Shown here one piece after another: positions 53,383 through 62,589 of a stretch of 64,000 bases of DNA. The translations under genes were made by a program, and so were the position numbers. Every line of letters starts with the position of its first letter. Within the stretch, counting starts at the first letter, position 1. The DNA lies in NCBI GenBank assembly GCA_030680835.1, contig JAUXUD010000032.1, positions 1 through 64,000 of the forward strand. Direction: 5' to 3'. Below the pieces are notes generated by a model that did not search any database, was not told where the DNA came from, and saw only the letters and a list, made by a program, of their open reading frames with translations. Origin of the DNA: Bacteroidota bacterium. GTDB lineage: Bacteria > Bacteroidota > Bacteroidia > UKL13-3.

Positions 53383-54978
53383 TTAAAGTCTGATTTCTCC
53401 CTTTGCAACCCTTTTAGCCATCAGCATGGCCTGGTAGGCATTAACAATGGCACCGGTTCTGCACAATTCCGACAGTCGGGTTTTCTTTTTGGAGCCGGGA
53501 ATAAATACCTTTTTTTCGTATTTAACAGCCGACAGCATAATAATCTGCTTGGTTTGCAATGCGGTTAACTGTGGGAAATTTTGACGGATCAATGCGGCCA
53601 ATCCGGTTACTACAGGAGCAGCCATGCTGGTTCCGCTAAAGCTTGAATATTTATTATCCGGAATGCATGAGTTTATGTCAACACCAGGTGCAAAAACATC
53701 TACTTTCATTCTGCCATAATTGCTAAAGGGAGCAACCATGCGTTTCCCTTTTTCCCAGCTGCTGGCACCAACTTCAATCCAGTTTTGAGCCGTATAATCC
53801 ACTACTTCAAAACGGGGATTCGGATAATTGGAATCGATTTCCAGATTCTTTGCATCATTCCCTGCCGCATGTATAATCAGTACATCTTTACTCAATGCAT
53901 ATTTTACAGCCAAATCAACTTCTGCCTTATTGGGCGACACGGGTTTGCCAAAACTCATATTAATTACTTTGGCACCATTATCAACGGCATACCGGATTGC
54001 ATTGGCAACATCTTTATCGCGTTCATCTCCATCGGGAACCACGCGTATCACCATAATCAACGCTTCACTGCAAATACCTTTGATACCTGCTTCATTTTCC
54101 CTGCTGGCAGCGATAATGCCGGCCACATGCGTTCCATGTTCAGCTTTTGGACCCATAACCTGGTTATTGCCATATCTCGATTCTTTTAAATCTGCATAAT
54201 TATCGCCAACAATAAATCTGGGGTCAAAGTTCAGGTTGAGCTGATAATTTAAAGTATTGTTGATCTGGGTTTCAGAGGCTCTGAGTTGACCCATAATCGG
54301 TGATGAAAAAATGCCTCCTGTTTTTGCAATATAGAGCAAAATCATTTTTGCCGACTTTTCCATTTTCGTATGTACATCAAGTTCTTTAACTTTTTCCGGA
54401 CCCGGATTCACGGTTCCTGTTCGTTTTACCAAACGTTCAATGTTACTCATTAATGTATCAAAACTTGCTTTCTGACTTTTTATGGAAGTCAGATTTTTCA
54501 TATACAGTTCTTTGGCCGACTGATACTGTTTTGCCTCTTTACCATAAGGGTCTAAAAAAGGAGGGGTTGCTTCCAGAGGGAATCCTTTTTCTTCATACGA
54601 ATGCAAAATCCGGGTAATTTCATAGGTGTCTTCCTGCACATTTTGTTCTTTGCCACCGATAAAATTCCAGCCGTTTACATCATCAATATACCCATTTCCA
54701 TCTTCATCAACCAGGTTATTGGGAATTTCCTGGCTGTTTTGCCAGATATTGTTCTTTAAATCCTCGTGTGAAATATCTGTACCCCCATCAATAACCGCTA
54801 CTATAATTTTATTGCCCTTATTGGCAATCCCTAGCTCGGCGTAAGCTTTTTCGGTGCTTATCCCCATTATTTTGTCCGTTTTAAAATCGAGATTGAACCA
54901 ATTTGCGGGTGCTGTTTTTTGTGCTAAAAGTATAAATGGAGCAATACTTAAGAGAAAAAATATTCGTATAAATTTCAT
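53383..54978 (-). CDS. secreted S8 (subtilisin-family) serine protease
   Basis: A 531-residue protease; the start MKFIRIFFLLSIAPF gives a signal peptide ending ILLAQ, whereas the longer frame adds 32 unsupported residues. The catalytic triad is D64 (VIDGGTDISHEDL), H281 (EHGTHVAGII) and S451 (GTSMAAPVV). About 200 residues separate D and H, with a Ca-binding-like DEDGNGYIDDVNGWNF, a layout common in Bacteroidota S8 enzymes. No C-terminal type IX secretion tail is seen, so it is probably periplasmic or secreted by another route. It is divergent from the symporter operon. Confidence 0.93.
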   Translation of the reverse strand: MKFIRIFFLLSIAPFILLAQKTAPANWFNLDFKTDKIMGISTEKAYAELGIANKGNKIIVAVIDGGTDISHEDLKNNIWQNSQEIPNNLVDEDGNGYIDDVNGWNFIGGKEQNVQEDTYEITRILHSYEEKGFPLEATPPFLDPYGKEAKQYQSAKELYMKNLTSIKSQKASFDTLMSNIERLVKRTGTVNPGPEKVKELDVHTKMEKSAKMILLYIAKTGGIFSSPIMGQLRASETQINNTLNYQLNLNFDPRFIVGDNYADLKESRYGNNQVMGPKAEHGTHVAGIIAASRENEAGIKGICSEALIMVIRVVPDGDERDKDVANAIRYAVDNGAKVINMSFGKPVSPNKAEVDLAVKYALSKDVLIIHAAGNDAKNLEIDSNYPNPRFEVVDYTAQNWIEVGASSWEKGKRMVAPFSNYGRMKVDVFAPGVDINSCIPDNKYSSFSGTSMAAPVVTGLAALIRQNFPQLTALQTKQIIMLSAVKYEKKVFIPGSKKKTRLSELCRTGAIVNAYQAMLMAKRVAKGEIRL

Positions 54979-54983
54979 GATTG

Positions 54984-55013
54984 TTGGATAATTTGTTGCA
55001 GCAATTATATTTG
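54984..55013 (+). promoter_or_regulatory. promoter of symporter operon
   Basis: TTG (54984-54986), a 19-base spacer and TATATTTG (55006-55013) fit the Bacteroidota -33/-7 consensus with a full TAnnTTTG. It lies 33 bases before the ATG of the 44-residue protein, in the only 67-base gap between two divergent genes. Confidence 0.6.
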
Positions 55014-55045
55014 ATGAAACGATAGATTCATAAATTATTTTTTCA

Positions 55046-55180
55046 ATGGTTGAATTAAATGATAAAGAAAGCAAAGGCTTCTTGCCCGAAAAACGGTGGA
55101 GAATATTGTATTATGTGACCATTGGGTTCTTAATCCTTCAGATTTTTTTGTATTACTTTATTACCGAATTTTATAAATGA
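55046..55180 (+). CDS. 44-residue single-span protein coupled to symporter
   Basis: A tiny gene encoding MVELNDKESKGFLPEKRWR followed by one membrane span (about 20-40, ILYYVTIGFLILQIFLYYF) and a short end ITEFYK. Its TGA stop overlaps the ATG of the sodium/solute symporter gene (ATGA), and a good promoter precedes it. This is the arrangement of small accessory subunits of SSS-family transporters, where a one- or two-span peptide is made with the carrier. No named family is recognised; the coupling and composition make a real product likely. Confidence 0.7.
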   Translation: MVELNDKESKGFLPEKRWRILYYVTIGFLILQIFLYYFITEFYK

Positions 55181-56877
55181 GTTCCTTAGACTGGCTGGTA
55201 TTAATCGCTTCCTTATTATCAATTGCCGGATATGGAATTTATAAAAGCAGGGGTCAGAAACATATTGGAAGCTATTTAAAGGGAGATAACAGCATGCCCT
55301 GGTTTATGGTTGGACTCTCCATTATGGCAACTCAGGCCAGTGCAATTACTTTTTTATCGGCACCCGGACAAGCCTATACTGATGGAATGCGGTTTGTACA
55401 GTATTACTTTGGATTGCCGATAGCCATGGTGGTTCTGTGCATTACATTTATTCCCATTTACCACCGTTTAAAAATTTATACGGCTTATGAATTTCTTGAG
55501 GGCAGATTTGATTTAAAAACACGCGTTTTTACTTCTTTTTTATTTATGATTCAAAGAGGTCTGGCATCGGGTTTAACCTTATATGCACCAAGCCTGATTT
55601 TTTCTTGCCTGCTGGGATGGAATATTTATTATACCAATCTGGTGATTGGAGGAATAGTAATTGTATACACGGTAATGGGTGGCTCCAAAGCCGTAAGTTA
55701 TACGCATTTGCAGCAAATGACCATTATTTTTATAGGCATGTTTTTGGCAGGATGGATGATCGTAAAATTATTGCCCGAAGAGATGGGCATCCGGGAAGCT
55801 GTTCAGATTGCAGGTAAACTGGGCAAGATGAATGTAATTGACCTTAATTTCGACCTCAGCAATAAATACAATATATGGAGCGGATTAATCGGAGGCTTCT
55901 TTCTGGCACTCTCTTATTTTGGTACCGACCAATCACAGGTCTCCCGTTATATTTCAGCCAAAGATATTAAGCAAAGCCGCTTGGGTTTAATTATGAATGG
56001 CTTCATAAAAGTACCCATGCAGTTTGCAATTTTGTTTATTGGGGTGCTGTTATTTGTATTCTATCAATTTAATCCGGCTCCATTGTTTTTCAATAAAAAC
56101 GAAGTGAAAAAAATGGAAGCAAGTAATTACTCAAACCAATGGAATCTCCTGAATATAAAATACCAGCAAGGGCTTGAGCATAAGAAACAGGAAGTATTTG
56201 GGATGCACAGGGCAATTCAGCAAAATAATAATGCACAAACAGAGATTCATAAAGCAAATATTGAACACGATGAAGGTGTTCAGAAAAATCTTCGCCTTGA
56301 AGCAGTTGCATTAATGAAACAAAATGATAAAAAAGCGGAAACAGATGATACCAATTATATTTTCCTGAGATTTGTAATTGATTATTTACCGCATGGTTTA
56401 ATAGGATTATTAATTGCCGTTATTTTTGCGGCTTCTATGCAATCGAAATCAGCAGAGTTAAATGCACTGGCCTCATGCACAATTGTTGATATTTATAAGC
56501 GAATCTACAAAAAGGAAGCCAGCGACCGGCACTATTTATTTGTTTCAAAAGTGGCTACCGGCTTATGGGGTTTATATGCAATTGGAGTAGCCATGTTTGC
56601 CAATAAACTGGGTAGTTTAATTGAAGCGGTTAATGTATTGGGTTCCTTGTTTTACGGCACCATTCTAGGAATATTTCTGGTAGCTTTTTATTTTAAAAAA
56701 ATCGCAGGCGCATCGGCTTTTTATGCCGCAATTATTGCTGAACTGCTTGTGTTGTACCTGTATTTTTACACCCAGATTACCTTTCTATGGTTCAACCTGA
56801 TTGGTTGTATGGCCGTAATAATTATCAGTGCACTGCTGAGCCCGTGGCTGAACCCAAAAGCGGAGCAATCGCTGTAA
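55177..56877 (+). CDS. sodium/solute symporter, SSS family
   Basis: A 566-residue SLC5/SSS-type carrier with about 13 membrane spans. Family features include GLSIMATQASAITFLSAPGQAY near residues 46-67, YTAYEFLEGRFDLKTRVFTS at 101-120 and YFGTDQSQVSRYISAKDIKQSRLG at 247-270 (read in pieces). It imports a solute with Na+; the substrate is unknown. An extra charged, Gln/Asn/Lys-rich insertion of about 95 residues (about 299-392) separates the middle and late spans. It is translationally coupled to the 44-residue protein upstream, and its end overlaps comB on the opposite strand by 53 bases. Confidence 0.93.
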   Translation: MSSLDWLVLIASLLSIAGYGIYKSRGQKHIGSYLKGDNSMPWFMVGLSIMATQASAITFLSAPGQAYTDGMRFVQYYFGLPIAMVVLCITFIPIYHRLKIYTAYEFLEGRFDLKTRVFTSFLFMIQRGLASGLTLYAPSLIFSCLLGWNIYYTNLVIGGIVIVYTVMGGSKAVSYTHLQQMTIIFIGMFLAGWMIVKLLPEEMGIREAVQIAGKLGKMNVIDLNFDLSNKYNIWSGLIGGFFLALSYFGTDQSQVSRYISAKDIKQSRLGLIMNGFIKVPMQFAILFIGVLLFVFYQFNPAPLFFNKNEVKKMEASNYSNQWNLLNIKYQQGLEHKKQEVFGMHRAIQQNNNAQTEIHKANIEHDEGVQKNLRLEAVALMKQNDKKAETDDTNYIFLRFVIDYLPHGLIGLLIAVIFAASMQSKSAELNALASCTIVDIYKRIYKKEASDRHYLFVSKVATGLWGLYAIGVAMFANKLGSLIEAVNVLGSLFYGTILGIFLVAFYFKKIAGASAFYAAIIAELLVLYLYFYTQITFLWFNLIGCMAVIIISALLSPWLNPKAEQSL

Positions 56878-57586
56878 TTGCAACCAGGTATTCATCTTCC
56901 ATAATTGGTAAAACACTACAGGTGTTTTGTTGCAGACAATAACTTACATCATCAGTTTGTAAATGCAAAAAAGTAAATCGTTTTGCATGCGATGATTGTT
57001 TTACCAGATCGTGAATATTATTTTTATGTTGCTGAAAAAGGAAATGTGCAGCCAGTGCCGAGTCATCTTCTATTTTAAAACTTGCACCTATTTCTTCAAT
57101 AACGGCACCTGCAAAAAGTGCATCTTCCAAATTGTATTTATCTTTCCACCCGGCACATAATAAAACAATATCATTGTTTTGTTTCAAAAGCCAGTTGCAC
57201 AAATAATTTTGGTTCAAAAAAGAACCGATAACGATTGCTCCCGCCTGCATTGCTTTTGCCTGTTTGATGGCTTTGGTACCATTGGTGGTGGTAAATGCAA
57301 TGCTCTTTCCTTCTAAAACCGGGTTTTCATATTCAAATGGTGAGTTGCCCAAATCAAACCCATCAACCATTTGTGCATTGCGCTCAGCGGCAATAATAAA
57401 ATCAAAGTCTTTAAACATTCTGCATTCTTCGGGAGTTGAAACCGGAAGTATTTTTTTAACCCCGGTTTTAAAAGCTACACACATGCTGCTGCTGGCACGT
57501 AAAATATCTATAACTACAACAGTTTTTCCTTGTATCACATAATGGGGCAACAAGGCCGGCGTAAAAATAACTTCTATCGTATGCAT
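56825..57586 (-). CDS. comB: 2-phosphosulfolactate phosphatase family protein (ComB)
   Basis: A 253-residue ComB-family phosphatase. Conserved blocks are VVVIDILRASSSM, ERNAQMVDGFDLGNSPFEY, AFTTTNGTKAI and CAGWKDKYNLEDALFAGAV. The archetype hydrolyses 2-phosphosulfolactate in coenzyme M synthesis; in bacteria that lack coenzyme M the role is probably sulfolactate or another acid phosphatase activity. Its last 53 bases overlap the convergent symporter gene, an uncommonly long 3' overlap in this window. Confidence 0.92.
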   Translation of the reverse strand: MHTIEVIFTPALLPHYVIQGKTVVVIDILRASSSMCVAFKTGVKKILPVSTPEECRMFKDFDFIIAAERNAQMVDGFDLGNSPFEYENPVLEGKSIAFTTTNGTKAIKQAKAMQAGAIVIGSFLNQNYLCNWLLKQNNDIVLLCAGWKDKYNLEDALFAGAVIEEIGASFKIEDDSALAAHFLFQQHKNNIHDLVKQSSHAKRFTFLHLQTDDVSYCLQQNTCSVLPIMEDEYLVAITAIAPLLGSATGSAVH

Positions 57587-57643
57587 GTAATTTTTTATAA
57601 AACAAAAGATGCCAGAACAAGCACCTTTTGTTAATTGATTATT

Positions 57644-58720
57644 TTATAAAAAAGGTGTTTTAACAACCTTAGCCTTGATTGCTTTATCCCTTATTTCAAT
57701 AAATATTTCAGTATCCACTTTGCTGTTTGCGGTGCTTACATAACCCATTCCAATTCCTTTGTTAAGTGACGGCGATTGGGTTCCGGAAGTTACTTCACCG
57801 ATTTCATTACCCGCTGCATCTTTAATTTTATAAAACTGGCGGGGGATTCCCCGGTCAATCATTTCAAAACCTACGAGTTTTTTACTGACGCCTTTTTCTT
57901 TCAAGGCTTTGTGGTACTCGCTGTTTACAAAGTTTTTGCTGAACTTGGTTATCCAGCCCAAACCTGCCTCAATCGGTGAAGTTTCATCATTGATATCATG
58001 TCCATACAAACAAAAACCTTTTTCCAGGCGTAGGGTATCGCGGGCACCCAAACCAATCGGCATAATATTATATTCGGCTCCGGCTTCAAAAACAGCATCC
58101 CATAATTTTCGTACATCTTTGTTTTCAGCATACAATTCAAACCCGCCGGCACCGGTATAGCCCGTGTTCGAAATCCAAACTTCAGGAAGTCCGGCCATAG
58201 CCCCAATTTTAAATGTATAGTATTCCATCTGGCTCAGGTCAACATCGGTTAATTTTTGTAAAACTTTAATCGCGTTCGGACCTTGAACCGCCAATAATGA
58301 TAATGCATCACTATAATTATTCATTTCAACACCAAATGTATTGTGCTTGCTGATCCAATCCCAGTCTTTCTGAATATTACCTGCATTTACAACCAAAAAA
58401 TATTCGTTTTCCTTAACCCGGTAAACCAATAAGTCATCCACAATACCTCCCTGATCATTAGGAAGGCAACTGTACTGAATTTTCCCGTCCGTAAGTTTTG
58501 AAGCATCATTTGAGGTAACCAGCTGAACCAGGTCAAGTGCTTTTTCACCTTTGAGGTAAAATTCACCCATATGGCTTACATCAAAAACACCCACACTATT
58601 TCGCACCGCCAGGTGCTCCTGAATTAAATTAGAATAGAGTACCGGCATGTTGAACCCTGCAAACTCTACCATTTTTGCTCCCAATGAAGCATGTAAATCG
58701 TTTAAGGTAACGTATTTCAT
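57644..58720 (-). CDS. gcvT: glycine cleavage system aminomethyltransferase (T protein)
   Basis: A 358-residue GcvT, which transfers the one-carbon unit from the H-protein-bound aminomethyl group to tetrahydrofolate, releasing ammonia. The start [20 protein letters not shown] is chosen over a 17-residue longer reading. Typical segments are [63 protein letters not shown] and the C-terminal [19 protein letters not shown]. The other cleavage genes are not in the window, as is usual in Bacteroidota where gcvT is separate. Confidence 0.97.
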   Translation of the reverse strand: MKYVTLNDLHASLGAKMVEFAGFNMPVLYSNLIQEHLAVRNSVGVFDVSHMGEFYLKGEKALDLVQLVTSNDASKLTDGKIQYSCLPNDQGGIVDDLLVYRVKENEYFLVVNAGNIQKDWDWISKHNTFGVEMNNYSDALSLLAVQGPNAIKVLQKLTDVDLSQMEYYTFKIGAMAGLPEVWISNTGYTGAGGFELYAENKDVRKLWDAVFEAGAEYNIMPIGLGARDTLRLEKGFCLYGHDINDETSPIEAGLGWITKFSKNFVNSEYHKALKEKGVSKKLVGFEMIDRGIPRQFYKIKDAAGNEIGEVTSGTQSPSLNKGIGMGYVSTANSKVDTEIFIEIRDKAIKAKVVKTPFL

Positions 58721-58878
58721 ATAAATTGTTGTTATAAGTATGGTATTATACCACCTTGATTTTCGCTGCAAATAAAAGCATTTTACAGCGCAAACGAAGC
58801 ATTTGCAACATTATTTATGTGATCACTCCTGAAATCGCTTTAACCAGAGCGGCTTGCTTCAGAGACCTTACGGGGTCA

Positions 58879-61566
58879 TTAAATTCTTCTCGTGTCGAAC
58901 CAATCTTTACGTTTTGGATATTTTAAGTCGTGCAATGTGGATGATTTAACATTGATATTGAAGATAAAGTATTGATTGCCGTATGCAGATAGCGGAGTCC
59001 AGGCAAAAGTAAATTGCCAGCAATGCAAATCTCTCCTTAAGTCTATTCCCAGGTGGGATATTTTTTTCAGGTTAAAATCGTAGCCTGAATTAAAGTTAAT
59101 GAACCAGTTTTTACTGGGGTTTACGTTTCCGTTAAAAATCAGGTATTGTGTATATTCTTTTCCGGGGCTTGAAAACTTATTATAATTCACATTATAACTC
59201 ATGCTCAGTGACCAGGGCATACTGAATTCGGCAAAACCTTTAGCCAGCATTTCTTTTTTGAGAGCTTCGGCTTTGGTTTTGTCTTTTCGTTTAAACATTT
59301 CAGGAGAAAAAGAGGCACTCATCCCCATAAATCCATTGGTAATAATTCCCAATTTCTGTTGTTCCAAAATATAAAATTTATTTATCCGGGTATACGTCTT
59401 ATAACCATTATTTTCCGAAACTACGTTTACATACGGATCAAGTGTTGCCCCGCCGTTGAGTGAAATTGTTTTCAGCAAGGTGGTTCTGAAGCTTATGGGT
59501 ATCGTGCTTAGTTTTAATGAATCGGCAAAAATATTGTAGGATGCAGAAGCGCGTATACTTTCAAATATTTTTACCTTCTCAACTTTTTCAGATGTGTCCT
59601 TCCCTTTAAGCCATTTGATTTCAATATTATTATCTACTCCGAAATTAATATTTCCCTGGCGGCCTCTTCCGGGGCCTCCAAAGAGTGAGGTTTCATATTT
59701 TGAATACTCGGCTGTGTTTCCAACGGAATCAATTTGATATTTTTGAAAAAAGCCAAATGAAGGTTTACCAAAATCAGGTACATAGCTAAGGCTTGCGTCC
59801 GGATTTACAACATGCCGTATGGCTTTTAATCTTCCTTTTTTAAAGTTTACCAATCCGAAAAAGCGTGTACTAACCCCGCCCCTGAATGAATACTGATAGG
59901 ATCTGCCAAATTCATTTACATTTCTGATCACAACCCTTTTTTGTGCAGTGTCCCATTCTTTCCGGATGGTTTTAAAAGTCCAGTTTTCACTGTAATCAGC
60001 ACCCACCGACAAGGTATAATATTTAAAAACATTCACTGAATTTTGAATGCTGGTTGAATGCCGGGCGCCATTCCGCATCACCGAATCCAAAAAACTTTTC
60101 AGGTCAGCATTGCTTCGGTTTTTAAACAGGAGGGTATCCTTGGTATTTAAATAATTTTGAAACACACCCTGATAATTAATACTTATTTTTTCATACCAGT
60201 ATTCAGCGGTTGGTTTCCACCTGGGTTTAAAGGGTTGAAAAGATGCCGCCGATAAAGTTAAATCGGGAAGGGTAACTGAAAGGTCTCGGGTTAATGTATT
60301 TTGACTGGCCCGGGCATTGGTGGATAAATTATATTTACCTTTCCCAAAAGCCTTGCTGTATGAAATACTTGAATTGATATTGCTGTTAAAAGCGGTATTT
60401 GAAGTAGTATAGGTATTATAGGCAAGATACTGATTTCCCTGCAGGTTAACATCTGCTCTAAAACTTGTACCGGGTTTTGCTCTTGGATCAAGATTATGTC
60501 CCCAGGTGAGCATAAACTGAGAAGTTTTATTATAGTTTTTATCCTCTGGCAAACCTTCTTTATAGAGGGTATAATTGGTTGCAAAATTTCCTGAAAACCG
60601 GTATCGGTATGCGTAATTAATACGGGTGCCCAGCGACCAGCTCAGGTTGGTATAAATATCACCCAATAAGGCAATATCTGCATGATCTCCCAACCCCAGA
60701 TAATAACCACCCTGTCTAAGAAAATAACCTCTTCCAAGCGTATTGCCATAAGAAGGAATGATAACCCCAGATTGTTGGCCTCTTTTTAAAGGAAATATTC
60801 CAAAGGGCACAAAAAGAGGTGTTTTTACTCCTTCAATTACCAGGTTTGCCGGGCCGGTTATTACCTGCCTGCCGGGTATTACTTTCAGCTTTTTTGCTTC
60901 AATCGAAAAATGGGGAGGATCTGCACTGCAGGTTGAATAATAAGAATCTCTCAGGTAAAAATTGTTGTGTTCATCGCGCTTTACACGATTGCCTTTTATA
61001 AAACCATCCCCTTCCTGGGTCCTAAACTCTTTCATATAACCTCTTTTGGTTTCATAGTTAAAGGTTACTTCTTCAATTTTATACTCCGCATCACCCTGTT
61101 TAAAAACGGGAGTGTTAATTTTTTTCCCTGTACTGTCCTCTTCACCCACTGCATTTACAGTATTGTCGTTCAAATCTATTTTTATCCGTGCCGATTTCAT
61201 GTCCAGGTCTTCAAATACAATTTGAGCTGTATTGTATAAAATGAGCGTTTTTTGTTCCGTAGAATATACAATGGAGTCTTTAGCTTTATAATGAACACTC
61301 GATTTAATAGCCGATGAAGTGCGGGGAAGGTAATTACTGTCTAAATCCAGAGAGTCTGTTTGAAGCGTGTCTATATTTTTAATTGAATCGGGATAATTAC
61401 ATATGTCTGAAAATGAGTACAAAAAAATTGGACTCTTTATATTATTTACGTTTAAAGCTGTTAAATTGCTTAATTTCGTAGTACAATTGCCGGCTGCAGA
61501 AAAAACAGGCTTAACTGCAACAAACATAATTAAAGTGAATAAACAACAGCTAAACCGCCTTACCAT
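58879..61566 (-). CDS. lptD: LPS-assembly outer-membrane protein LptD
   Basis: An 895-residue LptD, the outer-membrane barrel that inserts lipopolysaccharide with LptE. The start MVRRFSCCLFTLIMF gives a signal peptide ending VFSAAG. An N-terminal LptA/OstA-like beta-taco follows (about 95-240; YNTAQIVFEDLDMKSARIKIDLNDNTVNAVG in pieces), then a barrel region with FGIFPLKRGQQSGVIIPSYG and many aromatic-rich strands. The Bacteroidota version lacks the classical four-cysteine pattern of enterobacterial LptD. The gene is divergent from the amidase gene with a very short gap. Confidence 0.92.
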   Translation of the reverse strand: MVRRFSCCLFTLIMFVAVKPVFSAAGNCTTKLSNLTALNVNNIKSPIFLYSFSDICNYPDSIKNIDTLQTDSLDLDSNYLPRTSSAIKSSVHYKAKDSIVYSTEQKTLILYNTAQIVFEDLDMKSARIKIDLNDNTVNAVGEEDSTGKKINTPVFKQGDAEYKIEEVTFNYETKRGYMKEFRTQEGDGFIKGNRVKRDEHNNFYLRDSYYSTCSADPPHFSIEAKKLKVIPGRQVITGPANLVIEGVKTPLFVPFGIFPLKRGQQSGVIIPSYGNTLGRGYFLRQGGYYLGLGDHADIALLGDIYTNLSWSLGTRINYAYRYRFSGNFATNYTLYKEGLPEDKNYNKTSQFMLTWGHNLDPRAKPGTSFRADVNLQGNQYLAYNTYTTSNTAFNSNINSSISYSKAFGKGKYNLSTNARASQNTLTRDLSVTLPDLTLSAASFQPFKPRWKPTAEYWYEKISINYQGVFQNYLNTKDTLLFKNRSNADLKSFLDSVMRNGARHSTSIQNSVNVFKYYTLSVGADYSENWTFKTIRKEWDTAQKRVVIRNVNEFGRSYQYSFRGGVSTRFFGLVNFKKGRLKAIRHVVNPDASLSYVPDFGKPSFGFFQKYQIDSVGNTAEYSKYETSLFGGPGRGRQGNINFGVDNNIEIKWLKGKDTSEKVEKVKIFESIRASASYNIFADSLKLSTIPISFRTTLLKTISLNGGATLDPYVNVVSENNGYKTYTRINKFYILEQQKLGIITNGFMGMSASFSPEMFKRKDKTKAEALKKEMLAKGFAEFSMPWSLSMSYNVNYNKFSSPGKEYTQYLIFNGNVNPSKNWFINFNSGYDFNLKKISHLGIDLRRDLHCWQFTFAWTPLSAYGNQYFIFNINVKSSTLHDLKYPKRKDWFDTRRI

Positions 61567-61583
61567 GCACAAATGCAATTGAT

Positions 61584-62441
61584 ATGAGAATGTATTATAC
61601 AAAGATGGGTGCAAAGCTAATCAAAGTATGGAATTTACCGAAATGGGAAAAAATTGTGCCATTTTTACTCATATTAATTTTTGTTGCCGCATCACCCAAT
61701 TCTGTAAATAAAAATTTTAAAAGATCCATTTCAACAATAGTAATCGATGCCGGACATGGCGGTCACGATCCGGGATGCCATTCACAGGGGGTTAAGGAAA
61801 AAGAGGTTACCCTGGCCATCGCACTGGCATTGGGTGTAAAATTACAGGAACAAATGCCTGATGTTAAAATAATATATACACGCGCTTCCGATAAATTTGT
61901 TGAATTGTGGGAACGTGCCGCCATTGCAAATAAAAATAATGCAGATTTATTTATTTCAATTCACTGCAACTCAACAAAAAATACCAGTATTCTGGGTACT
62001 GAAACTTTTGCTATGGGACTTCATAAAGCAGATGAAAACCTGGAGGTGGCAAAGCGGGAAAACAATGTTGTGCTGTTGGAAGAAGATTATATAGAACGTT
62101 ATGAAGGATTTGACCCGAGTTCCCCCGAATCGCATATCTACTTTTCATTATTTCAAAATGCGTACATGGATCAGAGCATTAAATTAGCTGCAAAAGTGGA
62201 GTCGCAGATATCAAAAGGAATAAACAGACCCAGCAGGGGAGTAAAACAGGCCGGGTTTGTGGTACTGTGGAAAACCAAAATGCCCAGTATTTTAATTGAA
62301 ACCGGCTTTATCTCAAACAAAAAAGACCGGGAGTATTTAAAGGGTTCAAAAGGAGTAAATGAACTTTCAAATGCAATCGCCAATGCGGTATTTGAGTACA
62401 AAAAATCATACGAAGCAGGATCTTCTGCCAAGAATAATTAG
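61584..62441 (+). CDS. N-acetylmuramoyl-L-alanine amidase, AmiC type
   Basis: A 285-residue zinc amidase (Amidase_3) that cleaves the sugar-peptide bond of peptidoglycan during cell separation. An N-terminal membrane segment (about 24-38) exports or anchors it. The zinc ligands are H58 (IDAGHGGHD), E72 (GVKEKEV) and H127 (SIHCNS), and the catalytic glutamate lies in ILIETGFISN. Three in-frame ATG codons are close together (61584, 61590, 61605); which is used cannot be decided, and the downstream ones leave more room for the divergent lptD promoter. Confidence 0.93.
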   Translation: MRMYYTKMGAKLIKVWNLPKWEKIVPFLLILIFVAASPNSVNKNFKRSISTIVIDAGHGGHDPGCHSQGVKEKEVTLAIALALGVKLQEQMPDVKIIYTRASDKFVELWERAAIANKNNADLFISIHCNSTKNTSILGTETFAMGLHKADENLEVAKRENNVVLLEEDYIERYEGFDPSSPESHIYFSLFQNAYMDQSIKLAAKVESQISKGINRPSRGVKQAGFVVLWKTKMPSILIETGFISNKKDREYLKGSKGVNELSNAIANAVFEYKKSYEAGSSAKNN

Positions 62442-62589
62442 TTTTCCAAGCTCCAAATTCCTTATTTTTGTTCAATAAAAAAGATTACTGTAATTGAATA
62501 AAGCCTTAAACAATTTTTCTTTTTTGATGGTTGTTTATGGTTTTGGTCTGTCAAACAACTGTAAGAAACCTTAATACCCTTGCTATAAA

